Source: Bacteroidales bacterium | GTDB lineage: Bacteria > Bacteroidota > Bacteroidia > Bacteroidales > P3 | Direction: 5' to 3' | Assembly: GCA_017542345.1 (NCBI GenBank) | Contig: JAFXXI010000030.1 | Location: 1 to 41,098, forward strand | DNA length: 41,098 nucleotides | Shown here: piece by piece, positions 1 to 7,457 of the stretch | How the letters are laid out: the number at the start of each line of letters is the position of its first letter | Numbering within the stretch: position 1 is the stretch's first letter | Program-made: the position numbers and the translations under genes | Notes under the pieces: generated by a model | What the model was told of the DNA's origin: nothing | What the model saw: the letters and a program-made list of their open reading frames with translations, nothing else | Database searches by the model: none

Positions 1-1
1 C

Positions 2-805
2 CGGCTGAACTCCTTCACCAAGAAAGAGGAGAACATGTTGCCCGACACGGTGACGCTGTTCGACTATTATGTGGCCGACGGCTATATAAGCCCCGCCGAG
101 GCCAACGGTGGCTCTCACCCCTACCTGCACGGCGGCGTCACGTACGACACCCGCGACCGCTTGCAGAACCCCACCCGCGGCATCCACACCGACGCCTTCC
201 TCACCTACTACGCCGGCCTGGGCGACATGAGCGACTACAACAACCTGAAGTTCAACTTCAACTTCCGCCAGTATCTCTCGCTTTATACCGACCGTATCAT
301 CTTCGCCTACCGCGTGGGCACCCAGCTCAACCTGGCCGGCGACAGCCCCTTCTACCTCAACACCTACCTCAACCAGCTCTACATGCAGCGCGTCATCTAC
401 GAGGGTCTGGGCGGCGCCAACTCGGTGCGCGGTATCATGCGCAACCGCATCCTCGCCCCCGGCGTGGCCTTCGCCAACGTCGAGCTGCGCACACGCGTGG
501 CAAGCCTGAAAGTGGGAAAGAATATGTTCTACCTGGGTCTTGTCCCTTTCCTCGACGCAGGTATGGTGGTGCAGCCTTACCGCATGGTGTCGCACAACCC
601 GCACATAGGAGCACCCGTGACCGACGACATGACCAATATCGATAATGTCAATAGACTTTATCGTCCCCACCTGGGCGGTGGATTGGGCCTCAAGGTGGCC
701 ATGAACGACAACTTCGTCCTCTCGGTCGACTGGGCCACGGCCTTCGACAAGCAGGACAACGGCAAGTTCAGCAACCTCTACATCAAGATGGGTTACATGT
801 TCTAA
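2..805 (+). CDS. Omp85/BamA-TamA family outer-membrane barrel protein, C-terminal part
   Basis: The frame is open from the left edge (R-L-N-S-F-T-K-K ahead of the first Met at 35), so the gene is truncated by the window and the Met at 35 is internal. What remains is the C-terminal half of a D15/Omp85 barrel. Visible marks are the D-R-x-x-N-P-x-x-G strand motif, a G-G-A-N-S-V-R-G segment matching the conserved VRG loop-6 motif of Omp85 proteins, alternating aromatic strands, and a terminal strand ending in Phe (NLYIKMGYMF), the usual signal for insertion by the BAM complex. The family inserts or moves proteins or lipids at the outer membrane. Because the POTRA region is off the window, BamA, TamA and other Omp85 paralogues cannot be separated. 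A strong terminator follows. Confidence 0.85.
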   Translation, partial: RLNSFTKKEENMLPDTVTLFDYYVADGYISPAEANGGSHPYLHGGVTYDTRDRLQNPTRGIHTDAFLTYYAGLGDMSDYNNLKFNFNFRQYLSLYTDRIIFAYRVGTQLNLAGDSPFYLNTYLNQLYMQRVIYEGLGGANSVRGIMRNRILAPGVAFANVELRTRVASLKVGKNMFYLGLVPFLDAGMVVQPYRMVSHNPHIGAPVTDDMTNIDNVNRLYRPHLGGGLGLKVAMNDNFVLSVDWATAFDKQDNGKFSNLYIKMGYMF

Positions 806-835
806 GCCTAAATCACAACGCCATATACATAAGAC

Positions 836-875
836 AAAAACGGCTGCCGCAAGGAAATGCGGCAGCCGTTTTTTT
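836..875. terminator. Bidirectional rho-independent terminator
   Basis: A perfect 10-bp stem (841-850 with 859-868, CGGCTGCCGC and its complement) encloses an 8-nt loop. It is preceded by five A and followed by seven T, so it can work on both strands. It lies between the convergent Omp85 gene and the minus-strand alcohol dehydrogenase. Confidence 0.93.
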
Positions 876-889
876 ATTCTTAATAAAAC

Positions 890-2056
890 TTACATGCTTT
901 CCCGCAGTATCTCCACCACCTCGTCGCGGGTCAGCGTACGGTAGCCCACGGGGAGAATCAGGACGGCGTCGGCCACCTGCTCCAGGTTCTCTTCGCAGAC
1001 GCCCAACTCCTTGGAGTGCATCACCACACCGATTTCCGTCATCCACGCCTCCAGGCAGGCCAGGCCTTCCTTGGCCACCTGCTCGTCGCTCTTGCCTTCG
1101 GGACGGACGCCCCAGACATTGACTGCGAAGCGCTTGAACTGGTGCAGCCCGTCGTGCATCACGTGGCGGTAGTAAGGCAACGAGACGCTGGCCAGCGTCA
1201 TGCCGTGCGTGGCATCGGTGACGAGACCTATGGCATGGCCTATCTGGTGAACCTCCCAGTCGCCACCCTTGCCGCATTTCAGCAACGTGTTGAGCGCCCA
1301 GGTGGCCGTCCACATGATGTTGGCGCGGGCCTCATAGTCCTGCGGGTTCTTGGCGGCGATGAGCGAAGCATGTATCAGCGACCGCATGAGGCCCTCGTTG
1401 ATATAGTCGGTGGTGCAGTCGGCCATGCCGGCAAAGTACTGCTCCATCAGGTGACTCATGATGTCGAAAAAACCCGCCACCATCTGGTACTGCGGTACTG
1501 TCATGGTGAAGCGCGGGTTGAGGATGGCGAACTTCGGGAACAGCGCGGTGCCAAACACCTTGCCCCTCTTGAATCCCTCTTTTCTGTTGGTAATTACGCT
1601 ACCGCCGTTCATTTCCGAACCGGTACCCACCATCGTCAGCACAGCACCCACGGGAACCGTCTTGCTGTCGGGACTCTTCTGGTTTACCCAGTATTTCTGC
1701 CAAGCATCTTCTTCGCAGTAAGCACTGGCACTGACGGCCTTGGCATAGTCGATGGTGCTACCGCCACCCACCGCCAGGATGAGGTCGACCTTGTGGTCGC
1801 GCACCTTTTGGCAGCCCTCCATCACCTTCTCGTAGGTGGGGTTGGGCATCACGCCCGGGTCCTCGACCACCGTTTTGTCAGCCTCCTTCAAGGCAGCCGT
1901 GACGGCGTCGTAGATGCCGTTGCGCTTGATGCTTCCGCCGCCGTAGCTGAGCATGACGACGGGACCGTATTTCTTCAGTTCTTCGGCCAGATGGCCCATG
2001 GCGTCCTCACCAAAGTAGAGCTTGGTGGGGTTGTGGTAGGTGAAATTGCCTTGCAT
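890..2056 (-). CDS. Iron-containing alcohol dehydrogenase (YqhD/butanol dehydrogenase type)
   Basis: A 388-residue protein of normal length for the Fe-ADH family, cytoplasmic, expected to interconvert aldehydes and alcohols with NAD(P)H. The N-terminal nucleotide-binding half has GGGS at about 39-42 and GGGSTIDYAK at about 97-106. The C-terminal helical half has the four metal ligands with family spacing: Asp198 and His202 (FDIMSH) and His270 and His284 (VHQIGH ... ATHGM). Spacings of 4 and 14 match YqhD-like enzymes. It lies 39 bp downstream of the IgGFc-like gene on the same strand, and I see no TAnnTTTG promoter in that gap, so co-transcription is possible although the two have no obvious shared function. 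Its physiological substrate cannot be read from sequence. Confidence 0.93.
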   Translation of the reverse strand: MQGNFTYHNPTKLYFGEDAMGHLAEELKKYGPVVMLSYGGGSIKRNGIYDAVTAALKEADKTVVEDPGVMPNPTYEKVMEGCQKVRDHKVDLILAVGGGSTIDYAKAVSASAYCEEDAWQKYWVNQKSPDSKTVPVGAVLTMVGTGSEMNGGSVITNRKEGFKRGKVFGTALFPKFAILNPRFTMTVPQYQMVAGFFDIMSHLMEQYFAGMADCTTDYINEGLMRSLIHASLIAAKNPQDYEARANIMWTATWALNTLLKCGKGGDWEVHQIGHAIGLVTDATHGMTLASVSLPYYRHVMHDGLHQFKRFAVNVWGVRPEGKSDEQVAKEGLACLEAWMTEIGVVMHSKELGVCEENLEQVADAVLILPVGYRTLTRDEVVEILRESM

Positions 2057-2095
2057 GATGTATGTCTTTTGTGTAATTGTCGCTCTGTGCCGCGC

Positions 2096-4759
2096 TTATC
2101 TCAGCAGCAGCACCGTGCCGGTACGGCTCTGTGTCTCCGTGGGATGCAACTCGGTGCGGTAGGTCAGGGTCCACACATAGGCTCCCTGGGTGCAGGGGCG
2201 TCCGTTGTGGGTGCCGTCCCAGCCCTTGGCGGGGTCGTCGGTGCGGAACATCAGCAGTCCCTCGCGGTTGTAGATGCTCATCTCGGCCCCCTCGATTTCC
2301 TGCATGACGATGCGGAAGTAGCTCGCTTCGTCACCGGTGGGGGTGAAGGCTGTGGGAATCCACACCGTGGCGTGGCTCACCGGCAACACCCGTACCGTGC
2401 TGTCGGTACAAGTGCCGTTGTACACCGTCAGCCCTATCACCACGCTGTCGACCGACGGATCCACCGCGCCGTGCAGGTGCACCAGTTCGCCGGCGTATTC
2501 GCCGTCCACCGTCCATACGCGGCTGATGTTGTTATGGGTGATATCGTAGGCGTCGAAGGAGGAGTGGTCGTAGGTCAGCACATCGGGGTTCACCTCCATC
2601 TTCGCTTCGGGCCATTCGGGCGGCTCCAGCAGCATCTTGGTGTCGAATTCGCACCCGTGGTAGCGGTAGCGCAGTGTGTAGAGGGTGGCAACCTCGGGAC
2701 TCACCTCGGGCGACGGCGCTGTGGGATGGCCTTCGAGCACAGTGTCGGGCGGCACGGACAGCCAGCGGAAGGCGTCGCTCGACGCCAGCAGCGTGCTGTC
2801 GACATGAAGGGTGTAGCGTTTATGGAGGCAGTCTGACTCATAGCGCATCGCCCCGCGCAGCGGCATCACCTCAGTCAGGGTCAGTATCACCGTTGAGTCG
2901 CACCCCGCCGATGAGGTGAAGGTCGCCTCGTATTCGCCTGGGCTGTTGAGTATGCGGTCGTGCCAGATGTAGTCGCGTCCATGGCACATACTGTCGGCTA
3001 TCCGCTCGGGGTCCGATGTCTGTACATGCAGGTTCAGCACCGCCGTGCTGTCGCAGCCGTTGGCGGCGCGGAACACCTCGGGATAGAACCCTTCTGTGTC
3101 ATAGTTCTTGCCGTTCCAAGTGTATGTTTCGTTGATGCAGATGCTGGCTTTTACTGTGTCGCGTGGCGAGTCAAGCACATATACCGTCGCTGACAGCGTG
3201 TCGCACCAGGAGAGCACCACGGCCAACACGTCGTGGCGCCCTGCGCTGTCGAACACCTGCGTGATGCGTTTCTGGTTGTTGGTCAGCCACACCCCGTTGT
3301 CCCACCATTCTGCACGGGCTGTCGTGTCGTGCGACACCACTTCGAACACCACCGTGTCGCCCACGCACGCCGTCAGCGAGTCGCTGATGGTACGCTCGTC
3401 CACGCCGTTCACCAGCAGCTGGTTGTTCAGATTGCGCAGCGCCATGCCGGCGATGTAGGCGTAGCTCTCATACTCACCTAGGCCGTAGAACCAGGCCACG
3501 AAAGAGCCTACGCTGTTGCGCAGCGTGTGGTTGCCGGGCGACACCGACAGCTGGGCATAACTATAGCCGTTGTTCAGGGCTGTGAAGGCATTGTCTATGG
3601 GATTGTTGTCGATGGACATGCCCCTTACTTGGTGGGTGCGGGTCACGATATTTACATAGTGGGCTGTGGTACGGTCGGTGTTGAGGGCCTGGAAGGTTAC
3701 CTTTTTCAGTCCCTGCTCCACTGGCGGCACCGTCACCGCCGCTGGGTCGCCCGGTTGGCCGCCGCAGCCGGCACCCTTCAGCATCAGCTGCACCATCGAG
3801 GGCTTACTGGTGTTCAGTTGGTGGGCCGCGCCGCTGGGCATATTCAGTTCGTGGGTCTGTCCGGCCTGCAGCGTCGCCACCACCGTGCCGTCGTAATTTA
3901 TTGTGTTGTTGTTTTCCGACGAAGTCACTATCACTACGTCACCTCCTGTGCGCACGGCCGTGGGTATCAGCACAAAGGTACGGCCCCAGTTGTTGCGGGG
4001 CAGCATCTGCTCGTAGACGTGGTCGCAAGCTGAGCAGCTAGTCGTCGGCACATTGGCGCAGTTGTGCCCGACAAACATGGCGAAGGGGCGACTGTTTGAC
4101 GTCACCACCATGCCAGAGAAACTTTGGCCCGCCTGTGCCGACATCTGGAAGGTCTGCCCCCGCATCAGCATCTGCGTGATGGTAGTGCCGGCACTATGGC
4201 TTGGTGCGCTAGTCGCGCAGGGCAGCGTCATGGTCAGCTCCGTGCTGTCGTCGGTAGCCACAAATCCCACCTCGGCGCCGCCCGCTGCACCGTTCGGCCA
4301 GGTCTGCACCATGTACTCAATGCCCAGTGTCGACGTGGGCAATATGGTGGCTATGTCGAAAGTGGCACTGCCAAAATTCGAGGCGTAGAGCGATATGTCG
4401 CGTGTCGAGGTCACCAGGAGGCCGAAGTCCTGCACCTGGCCATTGGCCTGGGAGTAGCCGTAGGTGGCGCTGATGTCGAAGCTCACCACGCCGCTGCTGC
4501 CAATTATTTTCATCTGGTTCAGTCCCAACCGCTGGTTGCGCACACGCACCTGCGCGCCGACAGGCCCCGTGGCTACCAACGAAAGGCCGTCGTTGATGGA
4601 GTAGTTCTGGAGGAACATCACCCAGAAGTCGCGTCCCGAGGTCGACCAGTTGGGACATTGCGCCTCTGCCGGCTGCCACAGCAGCGAAGCCAGCAGGCAC
4701 AGCAGTGCCGCACACCGTGCGGTCTGTCGCCTCCATCTGTATCCAATCCGACCGTCCAT
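2096..4759 (-). CDS. IgGFc-binding-like surface protein with T9SS type B sorting domain
   Basis: An 887-residue secreted protein. A basic N-terminus and hydrophobic stretch (AALLCLLASLLW) ending near AEAQ look like a Sec signal peptide. Residues from about 40 (GRDFWVMFLQNY) to about 430 resemble the IgGFc-binding N-terminal domain found in many Bacteroidota surface proteins. A middle region carries repeated Cys-containing segments of the form GCDST(A/V). The last ~85 residues, starting VWIPTAFTPTGDE and running through YNREG, GWDG and GAYVWTL, are the gliding-motility-associated C-terminal domain used as a T9SS type B sorting signal. It should cross the outer membrane through T9SS. No enzymatic motif was seen, and the ligand is unknown. 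It has a well-formed promoter at 4822-4853. Confidence 0.88.
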   Translation of the reverse strand: MDGRIGYRWRRQTARCAALLCLLASLLWQPAEAQCPNWSTSGRDFWVMFLQNYSINDGLSLVATGPVGAQVRVRNQRLGLNQMKIIGSSGVVSFDISATYGYSQANGQVQDFGLLVTSTRDISLYASNFGSATFDIATILPTSTLGIEYMVQTWPNGAAGGAEVGFVATDDSTELTMTLPCATSAPSHSAGTTITQMLMRGQTFQMSAQAGQSFSGMVVTSNSRPFAMFVGHNCANVPTTSCSACDHVYEQMLPRNNWGRTFVLIPTAVRTGGDVVIVTSSENNNTINYDGTVVATLQAGQTHELNMPSGAAHQLNTSKPSMVQLMLKGAGCGGQPGDPAAVTVPPVEQGLKKVTFQALNTDRTTAHYVNIVTRTHQVRGMSIDNNPIDNAFTALNNGYSYAQLSVSPGNHTLRNSVGSFVAWFYGLGEYESYAYIAGMALRNLNNQLLVNGVDERTISDSLTACVGDTVVFEVVSHDTTARAEWWDNGVWLTNNQKRITQVFDSAGRHDVLAVVLSWCDTLSATVYVLDSPRDTVKASICINETYTWNGKNYDTEGFYPEVFRAANGCDSTAVLNLHVQTSDPERIADSMCHGRDYIWHDRILNSPGEYEATFTSSAGCDSTVILTLTEVMPLRGAMRYESDCLHKRYTLHVDSTLLASSDAFRWLSVPPDTVLEGHPTAPSPEVSPEVATLYTLRYRYHGCEFDTKMLLEPPEWPEAKMEVNPDVLTYDHSSFDAYDITHNNISRVWTVDGEYAGELVHLHGAVDPSVDSVVIGLTVYNGTCTDSTVRVLPVSHATVWIPTAFTPTGDEASYFRIVMQEIEGAEMSIYNREGLLMFRTDDPAKGWDGTHNGRPCTQGAYVWTLTYRTELHPTETQSRTGTVLLLR

Positions 4760-4821
4760 ATTGCAATTATTTTCCAGAATACCAGTCTGCTAGGTGTTTC
4801 GTTGGAATATGTTTCTGTGTG

Positions 4822-4853
4822 CAAATATAGGGATAATTTCCGACTTTTGCAAA
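4822..4853 (-). promoter_or_regulatory. Bacteroidota-type promoter of the IgGFc-like gene
   Basis: Read on the minus strand, TTTG (complement at 4850-4853), exactly 20 nt, then TATATTTG (complement at 4822-4829). This matches the -33/-7 consensus of the Bacteroidota housekeeping sigma factor. It leaves a leader of about 60 nt before the ATG at 4759. Confidence 0.78.
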
Positions 4854-4879
4854 TTTTTTTTCCGGCCACCTTCCTAATG

Positions 4880-5031
4880 GCCACTCCCACAGCATCCTGA
4901 AGGGTATTTCTACGCTCCTTCTACGCTCCTTCTACGGTCGTTTAACGGTAAAAAACCGTAGAACGAGCGTTAAACGACCGTAGAACGACCGTAGAACGAG
5001 CGGAGGGGAAGCGGAGGGGAAGCGGAGGTGA
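4880..5031 (+). repeat. 152-bp intergenic dyad array, copy A (11-bp units)
   Basis: Fills most of the 421-bp gap between the divergent IgGFc-like and M16 genes. Order: a 26-bp lead block (GCCACTCCC..AGCATCCT.., 4880-4905); four 11-bp units of type CSTTYWACGST (4906-4949, first unit degenerate); AAAAA (4950-4954); four inverted units of type ASCGTWRAACG (4955-4998); three G-rich units of type AGCGGAGGGGA (4999-5031). The unit phase never slips. A second copy with identical length and order is at 23158-23309. The 11-bp period excludes a coding repeat. The remainder of the gap, 5032-5156, is purine-rich and then AT-rich, with no gene seen. Confidence 0.92.
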
Positions 5032-5156
5032 AAGGTGAGTGGAGAGAGGTGAAAGGAGGAAGTCCGGGAGTGCGTGGAGTGGGGATGTATGTGTATTATA
5101 ATCAGGAGATTAGTCTGTAAATAGTAAATTATATTATAGATGTGTAAAAAAAGTTG

Positions 5157-5179
5157 TATCTTTGCACCTTATTAGGTGC
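5157..5179 (+). promoter_or_regulatory. -7 box and overlapping dyad ahead of the M16 gene
   Basis: TATCTTTG at 5157-5164 matches the TAnnTTTG box; no clear -33 TTTG is visible 19-20 nt upstream. Immediately downstream, GCACCT-TATT-AGGTGC (5164-5179) is a perfect 6-bp inverted repeat covering the expected transcription start and the very short leader before the ATG at 5181. It could be an operator or a start-site hairpin. Its position rules out the upstream in-frame ATG at 5154 as the start. Confidence 0.55.
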
Positions 5180-5180
5180 C

Positions 5181-6449
5181 ATGATTGAGTATGTGAAACA
5201 CATATTATCCAATGGGTTGACGGTGCTGACGCACGAGGCGTGGGACACGCCGATGGCGACGGTCAACATGCTCTATGCGGTGGGTTCGCGCAACGAGGAC
5301 CCGCAGCGTACAGGGTTTGCCCATCTGTTTGAGCACCTGATGTTTGGCGGTACACGGCAGGTGCCCGACTTCGACCGTGTGGTGAGCAGCCTGGGGGGCG
5401 AGAGCAACGCCTTCACCAACTGCGACTACACGAACTATTATGTCACCCTACCCGTCGACGGATTGAAGACGGCGCTATGGCTTGAGGCCGACCGTATGGG
5501 CGGTTTAGAGTTGACGCAGAAGGCATTGGAGGTGCAGCAGCATGTGGTGACCGAGGAGTACAACCAGCGCTATATGAACCAGCCCTATGGCGACAAGTGG
5601 CTGCTGCTGCGGCCGTTGTGCTATAAGGTGCACCCCTACCGCTGGCCGACCATTGGCGCCGACATACGGCATGTGGCGGAGGCCAGCCTGGACGACGTAG
5701 TGGACTTTCATCGCCGCTGGTACCGTCCCGATAACGCCATCCTTGCCGTAGCGGCCCCGATGAAGCATGAGGACCAGCTGGCGCTGGTCAATGATGAATT
5801 CGGAATGATGAATGATGAATCACGAACCCCGGACTCCCATTCATCATTCACCATTCATCACTCATCATTACCTGTGGAGCCTGTGCAGCAAGAGGCACGG
5901 CATCTGACGGTGCGGCGCAATGTACCGCTGCCGATGGTGACGTTGGCCTGGCCGATGTGCGGCAGTGGCGATGCGATGTTCAGGGCCTGCGACCTGGTGA
6001 GCGACGTGCTGGGCAACGGCGAGTCAAGCCGACTAGTGCGCCGGCTGGTGCACGAACGGGGCTTGTTCAGTGAGGTCGACGCCTGTGTCACGGGCGAACG
6101 CGACCCGGGCTTGATGGTGTTGAGTGGCAAGTTGCGCGAGGGTGTCACTACCGACGAGGGCGCCGAGGCGCTGCGCACCGAAGCCCGCCGCCTGGCCGAA
6201 GAAGGTGTGGGAGAGTACGAACTGCAGAAAGTAATCAACAAATACGAGAACACGTTTGTCTACAGCCAGTACAAGGCTGCCGACCGCGCCCTGGGGCTGT
6301 GCTACTACACATGGCTGTGCGACACGGAGCTGGTGAACCGCGAGCCGGAGGAATACCGCCGCGTCACCGCTGTCGACGTGCAGCGTGCTGCGCAGGCAAT
6401 CTTTGTTCCCGAACATGAAAACAGATTGGACTATGAGTGCCAAGGATAA
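5181..6449 (+). CDS. M16 family zinc peptidase (pitrilysin-like)
   Basis: A 422-residue single-chain M16 peptidase. The inverted zinc motif HxxEH is H48-L-F-E51-H52, and a downstream VTEEYNQ segment supplies the usual third ligand region. The C-terminal half ends in FVPEHENRLDYE, typical of the family. The start is set at 5181 because the promoter box covers the earlier ATG. Residues 204-230 (NDEFGMMNDES...HHSSLP) replace a normally short linker between the first M16 domain and the next strand, and are encoded by an 80-bp imperfect palindrome. The gene opens a long same-strand run and overlaps the following channel gene by 17 bp. There is no obvious signal peptide, so it may be cytoplasmic or exported by another route. 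Confidence 0.9.
   Translation: MIEYVKHILSNGLTVLTHEAWDTPMATVNMLYAVGSRNEDPQRTGFAHLFEHLMFGGTRQVPDFDRVVSSLGGESNAFTNCDYTNYYVTLPVDGLKTALWLEADRMGGLELTQKALEVQQHVVTEEYNQRYMNQPYGDKWLLLRPLCYKVHPYRWPTIGADIRHVAEASLDDVVDFHRRWYRPDNAILAVAAPMKHEDQLALVNDEFGMMNDESRTPDSHSSFTIHHSSLPVEPVQQEARHLTVRRNVPLPMVTLAWPMCGSGDAMFRACDLVSDVLGNGESSRLVRRLVHERGLFSEVDACVTGERDPGLMVLSGKLREGVTTDEGAEALRTEARRLAEEGVGEYELQKVINKYENTFVYSQYKAADRALGLCYYTWLCDTELVNREPEEYRRVTAVDVQRAAQAIFVPEHENRLDYECQG
5790..5869 (+). repeat. In-frame palindromic element inside the M16 gene
   Basis: Two 31-bp arms (5790-5820 and 5839-5869), built from AATGATGAAT-type and ATTCATCATT-type words, are complementary at about 26 of 31 positions around an 18-nt loop (5821-5838). 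The arms start exactly on codon 204 and add a Ser/His/Asn-rich linker without shifting the frame. Confidence 0.88.
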
Positions 6450-7392
6450 AATAAAGAGCCTATTTGGGCGTGTGTATCGGTGGATTGTCGAGGCCGACTG
6501 GCGTGGCATGGGCCGCAAGGTCATCAACTTCATCGGCGCCGTGATGCACAAGATCCTGTTCGGCTTGCTGCTGCCCAAACGCTACCGCAACATCAAGAAG
6601 CAGCGGATTTATGAGATTATCTTCAAGAGCGACACGCCTGCCGGCAAGCGCTTCGACGTGTGGTTGCTGGTGCTGATATTGCTTAATATCGTGCTGCTGG
6701 TGGTGGACAGCCTGATGGGTACCACGACCACCATGACGGGGAGGGCGCACCTGTCGGTGTCGTACCTCGTCTTCAAGGTGTTGGAGTGGGGCTTCACCCT
6801 GATATTCACCTTCGAGTACTATCTGCGCGTCTACTGCCTCAAAAAGCCATGGAAGTATGTCTTCTCGTTCTGGGGCATTATCGACTTCCTGAGCATCTTC
6901 CCTGCTTACCTGAGCATCTTTGTGCCTGCCACGCAAGCGCTGACAGTGCTGCGATTGCTGCGAGTGATGCGTATTTTCCGAATCTTCAAGATGAAGCATT
7001 TCCAGGAGGAGTCCATACATCTGCTGGTGGCGATGCGCAACAGTGCCATCAAGATACTGATATTTATGCTCTTTGTGTTGGTGGCATCGGTGATACTGGG
7101 CACTCTGATGTTCAGTTTCGAGAGCGACCAGAACGAGGCCTTCGACAGCATTCTGACGGGCATCTACTGGGCGGTGGTGACTATCACCACGGTGGGTTAC
7201 GGCGATGTGGCCCCTGTTACAGGAGGAGGCCGCTTCCTCGCAGTGCTGGTGATGCTGCTGGGTTACTCTATCATAGCTGTGCCCACAGGTATTGTGGCAG
7301 GCGAGACGCTGCGCGAATACAAGCGCCCCAAGATTCTCCGGAACCATGATCCCGAGCCGGACGACGACGAGGATGAGGCGGTGAGAAACTAA
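6433..7392 (+). CDS. Voltage-gated potassium channel (ion transport family)
   Basis: A 319-residue inner-membrane protein with the six-segment Kv layout. S1 is around WLLVLILLNIVLLVV. S4 reads LTVLRLLRVMRIFRIFKMK, with Arg/Lys at every third position, the voltage-sensing pattern. The pore helix is followed by the selectivity filter T252-T-V-G-Y-G-D258 and a long S6. The C-terminus is short and acidic (DPEPDDDEDE) and lacks a TrkA/RCK domain. The ATG at 6433 is preferred: it overlaps the M16 stop by 17 bp, implying translational coupling; ATGs at 6385 and 6415 are also in frame. Role: K+ conductance across the cytoplasmic membrane. Confidence 0.9.
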   Translation: MSAKDKIKSLFGRVYRWIVEADWRGMGRKVINFIGAVMHKILFGLLLPKRYRNIKKQRIYEIIFKSDTPAGKRFDVWLLVLILLNIVLLVVDSLMGTTTTMTGRAHLSVSYLVFKVLEWGFTLIFTFEYYLRVYCLKKPWKYVFSFWGIIDFLSIFPAYLSIFVPATQALTVLRLLRVMRIFRIFKMKHFQEESIHLLVAMRNSAIKILIFMLFVLVASVILGTLMFSFESDQNEAFDSILTGIYWAVVTITTVGYGDVAPVTGGGRFLAVLVMLLGYSIIAVPTGIVAGETLREYKRPKILRNHDPEPDDDEDEAVRN

Positions 7393-7453
7393 GGAGTGCA
7401 AGGAGTATAAGGAGTTCAGGGAGTTCAGGGAGTTCAAGGAGTTCAAGGAGATT
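7391..7453 (+). repeat. Seven tandem 9-bp AAGGAGTTC units
   Basis: Seven 9-bp units run from the stop of the channel gene to just before the TonB receptor ATG: AAGGAGTGC, AAGGAGTAT, AAGGAGTTC, AGGGAGTTC twice, AAGGAGTTC, AAGGAGATT. Five of the seven contain AAGGAG, an anti-Shine-Dalgarno match, and the last lies 13 bp before the start codon. It may simply be a microsatellite, or it may act in translation initiation. Confidence 0.9.
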
Positions 7454-7457
7454 AAGA

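Noticed and set aside
1016-2836. 606-codon open frame on the plus strand opposite the alcohol dehydrogenase and IgGFc-like genes
   Set aside because: It spans two well-supported minus-strand genes, is His/Val/Gly-rich with no domain motif, and is what GC-rich antisense frames produce.
4906-5031. CRISPR array reading of the 11-bp units
   Set aside because: Units are far too short, adjoin without spacers, invert around an A5 centre, and no cas gene is nearby.
5154-5180. Upstream start of the M16 gene at 5154
   Set aside because: The TATCTTTG promoter box covers 5157-5164, so that ATG would not be in the transcript; the protein family N-terminus fits 5181.
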